6,190 nt of DNA from an uncultured Clostridia bacterium. GTDB taxonomy: Bacteria > Bacillota > Clostridia > Christensenellales > UBA1242. A program made the position numbers and the translations under genes. The DNA lies in assembly GCA_946635125.1 (NCBI GenBank), contig CAMPBB010000033.1:1-6190 (forward strand). The letters are read 5' to 3'. The notes beneath the pieces were generated by a model. It saw only the letters and a list, made by a program, of their open reading frames with translations, searched no databases and was not told where the DNA came from. The number at the start of each line of letters is the position of its first letter. Position 1 is the first letter of the stretch. Shown here one piece after another: positions 1 through 4,183 of the stretch.

Positions 1-1
1 A

Positions 2-67
2 ACAGACGAAAAAGAAACTTATAAACAAGAAATCAAAAAGGCAGAAAAAGAAAATGAGTTTAAATAA
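2..67 (+). CDS. C-terminal end of an unidentified protein (5' part outside the window)
   Basis: Frame 2 is open from the window edge to a TAA at 65-67, giving 21 residues that are almost all Lys, Glu, Asp, Asn and Gln and end in ENEFK. This looks like a charged, probably disordered or coiled-coil tail. The reading frame runs straight into a strong hairpin terminator, which supports it being a real gene end. Its last 8 nt (60-67) overlap the 3' end of the convergent acetyltransferase gene. There is too little sequence to assign a family. Confidence 0.55.
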   Translation, partial: TDEKETYKQEIKKAEKENEFK

Positions 68-80
68 ACTCATTTTTTTT
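51..80. terminator. Bidirectional intrinsic terminator overlapping two stop codons
   Basis: A perfect 11-bp stem (51-61 with 66-76, arm AAAATGAGTTT) encloses a 4-nt loop. On the plus strand T runs on to position 80. On the minus strand the stem is followed by a TTTT-C-TTTTT-type tract. Both convergent genes stop inside it: the plus gene at 65-67 and the minus gene at 60-62. Each arm therefore codes for the end of one protein, and both proteins carry the residues NEF near the C-terminus. Confidence 0.85.
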
Positions 81-587
81 GTTATTGTTTTGCATATATT
101 TTTCTTTTGATAAACAATAAATTTCTTCGCCTTTGCTGTTTTCCAAAAATTTAAGTTTTGTTGGGTAGTAACTTGTTTTTTCAAAGCCAACTTTTTCATA
201 TATTTTTTTTGCGTATATGTTGTCTTTGTTAACCCATAAGAAAATTTCATTATCAACTTTGTTTTCAAAAAAGTTTTTTAATCCATTTAAAACAACATTT
301 GTTCCAATTTTTTTGTTTGAGTGCTGAAAGTCTTTTCTTGTGTTAACATTTATTAAAAAGAACTTTTTTTCTTCAATATAATAGCGAATTAGAGCAATGC
401 CAACAATTTCATTGTCTTCTTTACAGATAGATATAAAACTTTTATCATTTGATTTTAATGCTTCTTTATAGTAAGTAAAAATAAAAGGTTTATATTTTTC
501 ATCAGAATTTTGAGCTTTTGGAATTTGCTCATAATAAAAATCTTTGTTTTCCAAAAACTTTTTGTAGTCAACTATTTCAAATTTCAT
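60..587 (-). CDS. GNAT family N-acetyltransferase
   Basis: A 175-aa cytoplasmic protein predicted to transfer an acetyl (acyl) group from acetyl-CoA to an unknown amine. The GNAT fold is recognisable: strand IVGIALIRYY (61-70), the central strand FFLINVNTRK (76-85), and then the CoA-binding loop and helix around 88-105. The pyrophosphate loop is degenerate (KKIGTN, 92-97, instead of Q/R-x-x-G-x-G/A). Motif B is well kept as NKDNIYAKKIYEKVGF (120-135), with the usual Asn123, Ala126, Tyr130 and Gly-Phe; Tyr130 is the likely general acid. The ATG is supported by an AAAAGGA site about 6 nt upstream. The gene is co-directional with the YghO-like gene but separated from it by a terminator, and no strong promoter of its own is visible; a weak extended -10 (TGtTATGTT, 648-653) lies upstream of that terminator. 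The substrate cannot be told. Confidence 0.85.
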   Translation of the reverse strand: MKFEIVDYKKFLENKDFYYEQIPKAQNSDEKYKPFIFTYYKEALKSNDKSFISICKEDNEIVGIALIRYYIEEKKFFLINVNTRKDFQHSNKKIGTNVVLNGLKNFFENKVDNEIFLWVNKDNIYAKKIYEKVGFEKTSYYPTKLKFLENSKGEEIYCLSKEKYMQNNNKKNEFI

Positions 588-601
588 ATAATTTCCTTTT
601 A

Positions 602-628
602 TAAAAAATCCATAGAATTAGCTATGGA
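602..628 (-). terminator. Intrinsic terminator of the YghO-like gene
   Basis: On the minus strand a 7-bp stem TCCATAG/CTATGGA (628-622 with 615-609) and a 6-nt loop are followed directly by six T (608-603). It lies just after the YghO-like stop codon and only a few bases before the Shine-Dalgarno site of the downstream acetyltransferase, so it should limit read-through into that gene. Confidence 0.8.
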
Positions 629-635
629 CTTTTGT

Positions 636-1760
636 TTACAATTTTTTAACATAACAGCGTCTTCTTTTATGTTGACGGTAATCATCAAAGTTTTTCCAAG
701 TGAGAATGATTTTTTGGTTTGTTTCCAAACTGTGATTTGTTTCACAATATTCCAAATTATATTTTTTGAGTTGCTCGACCATTTCTTGAATAATAATTCC
801 AGTCAAGCCTTTTCCTTGATATTCAGGGCGAACTGCAATAAGACCAAAGTCAAACACCTTAAAGTGACGAACAGCGTGCAAAATGCGAATTATTCCAAAT
901 AAATCAAGCTTTCCTCGAGATTTTTGCACAGCTTTTGCAAGAGAAGGAAGTCCAAATCCAAATGCAACAACTTTGCCATCTTTATCCAAAAGAGTGACCA
1001 TGCAGTCAAGAGAAATCATGAGTTTAAACTGGCTAACAATTTGCTGTTGAAGTTTTTCAGTGTAGGGAATAACGCCATAAAGCTGTCCATAAGCTGCGTC
1101 AATTGTTTCAAAAATTCCTGCCATATATTTGTTAATATATTCTTTTTTGTTTTTGGCTTTTGCAACTGTTAGGTGATAACGCTCTTTAACAGCTTTTGCA
1201 AGCCTCTTTATGCGGTCATTAACATCTGTTATTGCCTTAATTTGGAACTCAACCCAGTCAACTTCTTTTTTGTAACCAAGTTTTTCCAAAAATTGCGCAT
1301 AATATGGATAACTATAATCAGATTCATATGTTGAAAGCTCGTCAAAGCCTTCAACCAAAAGTCCTTCACGGTCTAGGTCATTAAATCCAAGAGGGCCATG
1401 AACAGTGTCCATGCCTTTTTCTTTTGCCCAGTTTTCAACTGCGTTTAAAAGTTTTTTGGCAACCTCAAAGTCTTCAATAACATCAAAACGAGTGAATCGA
1501 ACTCTTTTCACATTTTGCATTTTGTTGTAAACCTTTTGAACAATCCCGCAAATTCTTCCAGCAGGAACGCCATCTTTATAGGCAACATAAAAAACAATGT
1601 CACAATCATCATAAGACACATTTTTCTTTGGATTGAATAGGGCATATTCATCTGCTCTTAGGTTTGGGACATAGTAAGGGCAGTCTTTATATAAATTTAT
1701 TGGGAAAAGAACAAAATCTTTTTTCTCTTTTCTTGTTTTAACTTCTTTAATTTCTATCAT
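636..1760 (-). CDS. YghO-like protein with acetyltransferase (GNAT) fold
   Basis: A 374-aa soluble protein of the widespread, poorly characterised family that includes E. coli YghO. The family opening is clear: FPINLYKDCPYYVPNLRADE (19-38), then NPKKN (43-47), a core GRICGIV (68-74), WAKEKGMDTVHGPLGFNDLD (111-130) and EGLLVEGFD (132-140). The C-terminal half carries a GNAT motif-A-like stretch, FGLIAVRPEYQGKGLTGI (305-322), with the Q/R-x-x-G-x-G loop at QGKG, and then ETNHSLETN (340-348). An acyl-CoA-dependent transferase role is inferred; no substrate is known to me. The start fits the usual N-terminus of the family. There is no Shine-Dalgarno site; instead a consensus promoter ends 6 nt before the ATG, so the mRNA is predicted to be leaderless. 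A terminator follows the stop codon. Confidence 0.85.
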   Translation of the reverse strand: MIEIKEVKTRKEKKDFVLFPINLYKDCPYYVPNLRADEYALFNPKKNVSYDDCDIVFYVAYKDGVPAGRICGIVQKVYNKMQNVKRVRFTRFDVIEDFEVAKKLLNAVENWAKEKGMDTVHGPLGFNDLDREGLLVEGFDELSTYESDYSYPYYAQFLEKLGYKKEVDWVEFQIKAITDVNDRIKRLAKAVKERYHLTVAKAKNKKEYINKYMAGIFETIDAAYGQLYGVIPYTEKLQQQIVSQFKLMISLDCMVTLLDKDGKVVAFGFGLPSLAKAVQKSRGKLDLFGIIRILHAVRHFKVFDFGLIAVRPEYQGKGLTGIIIQEMVEQLKKYNLEYCETNHSLETNQKIILTWKNFDDYRQHKRRRCYVKKL

Positions 1761-1766
1761 AATAAT

Positions 1767-1795
1767 ATTATAATATTTAAAATCAATTTTTGCAA
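1767..1795 (-). promoter_or_regulatory. Promoter of the YghO-like gene, leaderless geometry
   Basis: Minus strand: -35 TTGCAA (1795-1790), 17-bp spacer, perfect -10 TATAAT (1772-1767). Only six bases (1766-1761) separate the -10 from the ATG at 1760-1758, so transcription should begin at or next to the A of the start codon. The bases before the ATG are A and T only and hold no Shine-Dalgarno sequence. Confidence 0.8.
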
Positions 1796-1830
1796 CTAAA
1801 ATTTTGTTTTTAACAGGTAAAAAATCAAAC

Positions 1831-1842
1831 TAAAATATTTTA
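1831..1842. repeat. 12-bp AT palindrome between divergent promoters
   Basis: TAAAATATTTTA is a perfect palindrome in the very AT-rich interval (about 77 bp) between the minus-strand promoter at 1767-1795 and the tRNA promoter at 1872-1900. It lies about 30 bp upstream of the tRNA -35 box. It could be part of an UP-element-like A/T region or an operator. In sequence this AT-rich it may also be chance. Confidence 0.3.
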
Positions 1843-1871
1843 TGTAAAATAAATTTTTTTACTTAAAATTG

Positions 1872-1900
1872 TTGACTTTTTCTTAAAAATAATGTAATAT
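1872..1900 (+). promoter_or_regulatory. Promoter of the tRNA operon
   Basis: -35 TTGACT (1872-1877), 17-bp spacer, -10 TAATAT (1895-1900). The predicted start is near 1907, leaving a leader of about 14 nt before tRNA-Pro. The upstream 50 bp are nearly pure A/T with A and T runs, as expected for UP-element stimulation of a stable-RNA promoter. Confidence 0.8.
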
Positions 1901-1920
1901 AAATAATGTCATACACATAG

Positions 1921-1998
1921 CGGGGTGTAGCGCAGTTGGATTAGCGCACATGATTTGGGATCATGGGGTCGGGGGTTCGAGTCCCTCCACCCCGACCA
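1921..1998 (+). tRNA. tRNA-Pro(TGG)
   Basis: The acceptor stem CGGGGTG/CACCCCG is perfect. The D arm is GCGC/GCGC. The anticodon stem CATGA/TCATG encloses loop TTTGGGA, giving anticodon TGG at 1956-1958. The T arm is GGGGG-TTCGAGT-CCCTC. The discriminator is A and CCA is encoded. The C1-G72 first pair fits the proline family. This is the first gene of the six-tRNA operon. Confidence 0.97.
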
Positions 1999-2010
1999 AT
2001 GTATAACAGC

Positions 2011-2049
2011 AAAAAGTATTATAATATGGTGACTTAAATAATGCTTTTT
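2011..2049 (+). other. Hairpin in the Pro-Asp tRNA spacer
   Basis: AAAAAGTATTAT (2011-2022) can pair along its full 12 nt with ATAATGCTTTTT (2038-2049), with one G-U pair and a 15-nt loop. A further T follows at 2050. The stem is nearly all A-U. It could be a weak attenuator or a processing structure in the precursor; a chance pairing is possible. Confidence 0.35.
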
Positions 2050-2055
2050 TGGTAT

Positions 2056-2133
2056 GGCTCAGTAGCTCAGTCTGGTTAGAGCGTCGCCCTGTCACGGCGA
2101 AGGTCGAGGGTTCGAGCCCCTTCTGAGTCGCCA
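2056..2133 (+). tRNA. tRNA-Asp(GTC)
   Basis: The acceptor stem is GGCTCAG/CTGAGTC, with one G-U pair. The D arm is GCTC/GAGC. The anticodon stem TCGCC/GGCGA encloses loop CTGTCAC, giving anticodon GTC at 2091-2093. The discriminator is G, as expected for Asp, and CCA is encoded. Confidence 0.97.
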
Positions 2134-2135
2134 TT

Positions 2136-2179
2136 CCAAGAGAAAATCTTGGCAAAATAGTATCATACCCAAATATGAT
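2136..2179 (+). other. Two tandem hairpins in the Asp-Met tRNA spacer
   Basis: CCAAGA (2136-2141) pairs with TCTTGG (2147-2152) across a GAAAA loop. ATCATA (2162-2167) pairs with TATGAT (2174-2179) across CCCAAA. Neither is followed by a T-run, so they do not look like terminators. They may guide processing of the tRNA precursor or simply be spacer structure. Confidence 0.4.
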
Positions 2180-2186
2180 GACTTTT

Positions 2187-2263
2187 GGGACTTTAGCTCA
2201 GTTGGTTAGAGCATCCGGCTCATAACCGGACGGTCCAAGGTTCGAGTCCTTGAAGTCCCACCA
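2187..2263 (+). tRNA. tRNA-Met(CAT), elongator type, or tRNA-Ile2(CAT)
   Basis: The acceptor stem GGGACTT/AAGTCCC is perfect. The anticodon stem TCCGG/CCGGA encloses loop CTCATAA, with CAT at 2221-2223. The discriminator is A and CCA is encoded. The stem lacks the three stacked G-C pairs of an initiator tRNA and the acceptor begins with a normal G-C pair, so this is not tRNA-fMet. A CAT anticodon can also belong to the isoleucine tRNA that TilS converts to lysidine-34, and the two cannot be separated safely by eye. Confidence 0.9.
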
Positions 2264-2275
2264 TTTACTTTTCTT

Positions 2276-2351
2276 GCTCCGGTAGCTCAGCTGGTAGAGC
2301 ATTGGACTGAAAATCCATGTGTCGGCGGTTCGAGTCCGCCCTGGAGCACCA
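2276..2351 (+). tRNA. tRNA-Phe(GAA)
   Basis: The acceptor stem is GCTCCGG/CTGGAGC, with one G-U pair. The D arm is GCTC/GAGC. The anticodon loop CTGAAAA gives anticodon GAA at 2309-2311. The T arm is GGCGG/CCGCC. The discriminator is A and CCA is encoded. The outermost anticodon-stem pair (27-43; 2302 and 2318) is a U-U mismatch, leaving four pairs, which is tolerable. Confidence 0.96.
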
Positions 2352-2394
2352 ATTTTAGAGAAGTAAAACATTTGTTAATCACTCTGGATTATAT

Positions 2395-2469
2395 GCTGGC
2401 GTGGCTCAACGGTAGAGCAGCTGACTTGTAATCAGCAGGTTGGAGGTTCGATTCCTCTCGCCAGCTCCA
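2395..2469 (+). tRNA. tRNA-Thr(TGT)
   Basis: The acceptor stem GCTGGCG/CGCCAGC is perfect. The anticodon stem GCTGA/TCAGC encloses loop CTTGTAA, giving anticodon TGT at 2427-2429. The T arm is GGAGG-TTCGATT-CCTCT. The discriminator is T (3' end TCCA), a form I know from clostridial tRNA-Thr and different from the more common A. Confidence 0.96.
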
Positions 2470-2472
2470 TAT

Positions 2473-2558
2473 GGGAGGTTTCCAGAGTGGCCAAATGGAG
2501 CAGACTGTAAATCTGTTGTCGGAAGACTTCTGGGGTTCGAATCCCTGACCTCCCACCA
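2473..2558 (+). tRNA. tRNA-Tyr(GTA)
   Basis: An 86-nt class II tRNA. The acceptor stem GGGAGGT/ACCTCCC is perfect. The anticodon loop CTGTAAA gives anticodon GTA at 2507-2509. A long variable arm carries a GTC/GAC stem (2518-2520 with 2525-2527). The discriminator is A and CCA is encoded. It starts only 3 nt after tRNA-Thr, so the two must be released by processing of one precursor. It is the last gene of the operon. Confidence 0.96.
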
Positions 2559-2564
2559 GCAAAC

Positions 2565-2593
2565 AAAGAGCATTTCGCTCTTTTTTTGTTTTT
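2565..2593 (+). terminator. Intrinsic terminator of the tRNA operon
   Basis: The stem AAAGAGC/GCTCTTT (2565-2571 with 2577-2583) has loop ATTTC, followed by T to 2587 and then G-TTTTT. It starts 6 nt after the CCA of tRNA-Tyr. Its sequence is nearly repeated in the terminator at 3257-3286. Confidence 0.92.
2566..2593 (+). repeat. Left copy of a 27-28-nt terminator repeat
   Basis: These 28 nt match 3257-3283 with a single substitution (A to G in the hairpin loop) and one T added or lost in the T-run. The two copies are direct repeats on either side of the DUF2726 gene and its promoter. The copies may mark an inserted cassette, or only reflect a terminator sequence common in this genome. Confidence 0.7.
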
Positions 2594-2608
2594 GAAATAA
2601 ACAATAAA

Positions 2609-2637
2609 TTGACATTATATAAATTATTGTGTAAAAT
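2609..2637 (+). promoter_or_regulatory. Promoter of the DUF2726 gene
   Basis: Consensus -35 TTGACA (2609-2614), 17-bp spacer, -10 TAAAAT (2632-2637). The predicted start is near 2644, leaving a leader of about 29 nt with the Shine-Dalgarno GAGGAA at 2662-2667. It lies just downstream of the tRNA terminator, so the gene has its own transcript. Confidence 0.8.
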
Positions 2638-2672
2638 TAATCATGTAATGGTTTTTTATGTGAGGAACGTAT

Positions 2673-3254
2673 ATGTCAAGAAGAAGATATAATAAAAATG
2701 ATGGCTTGGGAATAATAATACTTATTTATTTTTTATTAATACCATTTATTTTGGCTTTTCTTTTAGTGAAAGGAATAGTTTATCTTATTAGAAAAAATAA
2801 ACAAAAAAATAAAATATATCCGATAACAAATACTCAGGAAAATCAAAATATTGAGGATGATTGTAAGAGTGTAGATAATAAATATGAGCAAAAAGATAGT
2901 TTACTAACACATCATGAAAAATATTTTTATGATATTTTAGAAGAAAATTTTGGAACTAATTATAAAATTCAATGTCAAGTTAATTTGGCTAGCATTATAA
3001 ATAAAACAGAACAATCAAAATATCAAAATGAATTATTTAGAAATGTTGATTTTGGTATTTTTGACAAAGAAACATTAAAACCTCTTTTACTGATTGAAAT
3101 AAATGATTCAAGCCATAAAAGTAAAGATAGGTATGAGAGAGATTTAAAAGTTAGAAAAATTTTAGAACAATCTCAATTAAAATTAATTACATTTTACACA
3201 TATTATGATAATAAAAGAGATTATGTTATAAACAGAATAAAAGAAAATTTATAA
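2673..3254 (+). CDS. Membrane-anchored DUF2726 domain protein (PD-(D/E)XK-like fold)
   Basis: A 193-aa protein. Residues 1-10 are basic (MSRRRYNKND), residues 12-39 form one strong hydrophobic membrane segment, and a Lys/Asn-rich linker runs to about 75. The C-terminal domain matches the DUF2726 pattern: LLTHHEKYFYDIL (77-89), QVNL (102-105), VDFGIFDKETLKPLLLIEIN (125-144), DSSH (145-148) and RYERDLKVRKIL (153-164). Asp126 and Glu142 sit where a PD-(D/E)XK nuclease has its acidic residues, but the ExK lysine is Asn144 (E-I-N), so catalysis is unproven. By the positive-inside rule the domain should face the cytoplasm. GAGGAA about 6 nt before the ATG sets the start. The gene has its own promoter and terminator and is visibly more AT-rich than its neighbours (e.g. 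three successive ATA codons at 14-16), suggesting acquired DNA. Function unknown. Confidence 0.82.
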   Translation: MSRRRYNKNDGLGIIILIYFLLIPFILAFLLVKGIVYLIRKNKQKNKIYPITNTQENQNIEDDCKSVDNKYEQKDSLLTHHEKYFYDILEENFGTNYKIQCQVNLASIINKTEQSKYQNELFRNVDFGIFDKETLKPLLLIEINDSSHKSKDRYERDLKVRKILEQSQLKLITFYTYYDNKRDYVINRIKENL

Positions 3255-3256
3255 TC

Positions 3257-3283
3257 AAGAGCGTTTCGCTCTTTTTTGTTTTT
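3257..3283 (+). repeat. Right copy of the terminator repeat
   Basis: This is the direct-repeat partner of 2566-2593, with one substitution and one T indel between copies. It lies 2 nt after the stop codon of the DUF2726 gene and forms that gene's terminator. Confidence 0.7.
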
Positions 3284-3286
3284 TTT
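3257..3286 (+). terminator. Intrinsic terminator of the DUF2726 gene
   Basis: The stem AAGAGCG/CGCTCTT (3257-3263 with 3267-3273) has loop TTT, or an AAGAGC stem with a GTTTC loop. It is followed by T to 3277 and a second T-run to 3286. It begins 2 nt after the TAA. Confidence 0.92.
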
Positions 3287-3295
3287 CTCAATTGT

Positions 3296-3324
3296 TTGAC
3301 AACAAAAAATCATAGTGCTAAACT
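3296..3324 (+). promoter_or_regulatory. Promoter of the aquaporin gene (extended -10)
   Basis: Consensus -35 TTGACA (3296-3301), 17-bp spacer, -10 TAAACT (3319-3324) with a TGn extension (TGC, 3316-3318). The predicted start is near 3331. No operator repeat is evident. Confidence 0.75.
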
Positions 3325-3355
3325 AAAAGTATAAAAAATAAAAGGAGAAAAGAGA

Positions 3356-4090
3356 ATGGCATTATTTAAAAAGGCTTGTGCAGAATTTATTGGAACTTTT
3401 GTGCTTGTTTTTGTTGCTTGTGGCGTTGCTGCATACACTGGTGGAAGTGCAAAATTAGTTGCAACATCTCTTGCTTTTGGACTTGTTATTGTTGCAATGG
3501 CATATTCAATTGGAAGAGTTTCTGGTTGCCATGTTAACCCAGCAGTGTCTTTGGGTTGTTTGATGGATAAGCGTATGTCTGTTAAAGAGTTTTTTGTCTA
3601 CATTGTAGCACAAATCTTGGGAGGACTTCTTGGTGCAATTGCAATGTTTGGAGTATTCCACATGGCAGGAATTACTCTTGCTGGAAATGCTTGTAACACT
3701 GCAACAGAGTTAACAGCAGGCGGAATTATTAGTGCACTTTTAACTGAAATAATTCTAACAGGAATTTTTGTGTATGTTATCCTAAATGTTACAGATGAGA
3801 AATCTGGAAACAGCAAACTTGCTGGAATTGTTATAGGGCTAACACTCACTCTTGTTCACCTCATTGGAATTAACATCACAGGAACATCAGTTAACCCAGC
3901 AAGGAGCATTGCAACAGCGTTTGGAGACTTAATCTTCAACGGAAACACTGCAGCTTTGGCTCAAGTTTGGATGTTTATTGTTGCTCCTCTTGTTGGAGCA
4001 GTTGTTGCAGCTCTTATCTATAAAGGCTTAAACAAAGAAAAAGCAGAAAAGAAAGAAGCTTTGGAAACAAAAACTAAAAAGACAAAATAA
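3356..4090 (+). CDS. Aquaporin, AqpZ-type water channel (MIP family)
   Basis: A 244-aa inner-membrane channel of the major intrinsic protein family, near the usual AqpZ length. It has six hydrophobic segments and the two half-helix loops: first NPA at 61-63 (HVNPAV) and second at 180-182 (SVNPARS). By alignment with E. coli AqpZ from memory, all four selectivity-filter residues are kept: Phe41 (AqpZ F43), His168 (H174), Thr177 (T183) and Arg183 (R189). That predicts a narrow water pore rather than a glycerol facilitator, which lacks the His. Cys58 sits two residues before the first NPV segment begins. The C-terminus (226-244) is a Lys/Glu-rich cytoplasmic tail. The start is set by AAGGAG about 9 nt upstream. 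It is a single-gene unit with its own promoter and terminator. Codon composition is less AT-rich than the preceding gene. Confidence 0.93.
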   Translation: MALFKKACAEFIGTFVLVFVACGVAAYTGGSAKLVATSLAFGLVIVAMAYSIGRVSGCHVNPAVSLGCLMDKRMSVKEFFVYIVAQILGGLLGAIAMFGVFHMAGITLAGNACNTATELTAGGIISALLTEIILTGIFVYVILNVTDEKSGNSKLAGIVIGLTLTLVHLIGINITGTSVNPARSIATAFGDLIFNGNTAALAQVWMFIVAPLVGAVVAALIYKGLNKEKAEKKEALETKTKKTK

Positions 4091-4102
4091 TAACTTGAAG
4101 GT

Positions 4103-4137
4103 AAAAAAAGAGCAAAAACTTGCTCTTTTTTTGTTTT
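4103..4137 (+). terminator. Intrinsic terminator of the aquaporin gene
   Basis: The stem is 4103-4115 with 4120-4132 (core AGAGCAA/TTGCTCT, loop AAAC). Its A-run and T-run extend the base of the stem, and TTTT (4134-4137) follows a single G. The 16 nt at 4122-4137 are identical to 2577-2592 in the tRNA terminator. Confidence 0.9.
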
Positions 4138-4148
4138 ATATTAAAAAG

Positions 4149-4177
4149 TTGATAAAATGGTTATAAAGTGATATAAT
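4149..4177 (+). promoter_or_regulatory. Promoter of uvrC, leaderless geometry
   Basis: -35 TTGATA (4149-4154), 17-bp spacer, perfect -10 TATAAT (4172-4177) with a TGn extension (TGA, 4169-4171). Six bases (CAAACC) separate the -10 from the uvrC ATG at 4184, so the transcript should start at the ATG. No Shine-Dalgarno sequence is present, and no SOS-type operator that I can recognise overlaps the promoter. Confidence 0.85.
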
Positions 4178-4183
4178 CAAACC

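Noticed and set aside
510..1172. Plus-strand reading frames of 130 and 82 aa opposite the two acetyltransferase genes
   Set aside because: They are shadows of well-supported minus-strand genes, with low-complexity Phe/Ile/Asn content and no ribosome binding sites.
2020..2025. Perfect TATAAT between tRNA-Pro and tRNA-Asp
   Set aside because: There is no acceptable -35 box 16-18 bp upstream, and the hexamer forms part of a hairpin arm; an internal promoter is not supported.
1961..2155. Minus-strand reading frame of 64 aa across the Pro and Asp tRNA genes
   Set aside because: It is the antisense of tRNA genes and gives the GLEPSTFAVTG / EGLEPPTP type peptides known as artefacts of tRNA regions.
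2187..2263. Initiator tRNA-fMet reading of the CAT tRNA
   Set aside because: The anticodon stem TCCGG/CCGGA lacks the three consecutive G-C pairs of initiators and position 1-72 is a normal pair.
2389..2615. Two minus-strand reading frames of about 70 aa across the Thr and Tyr tRNA genes
   Set aside because: These are again antisense translations of tRNAs (RDSNPRSLPTT-like peptides) with no start signals.
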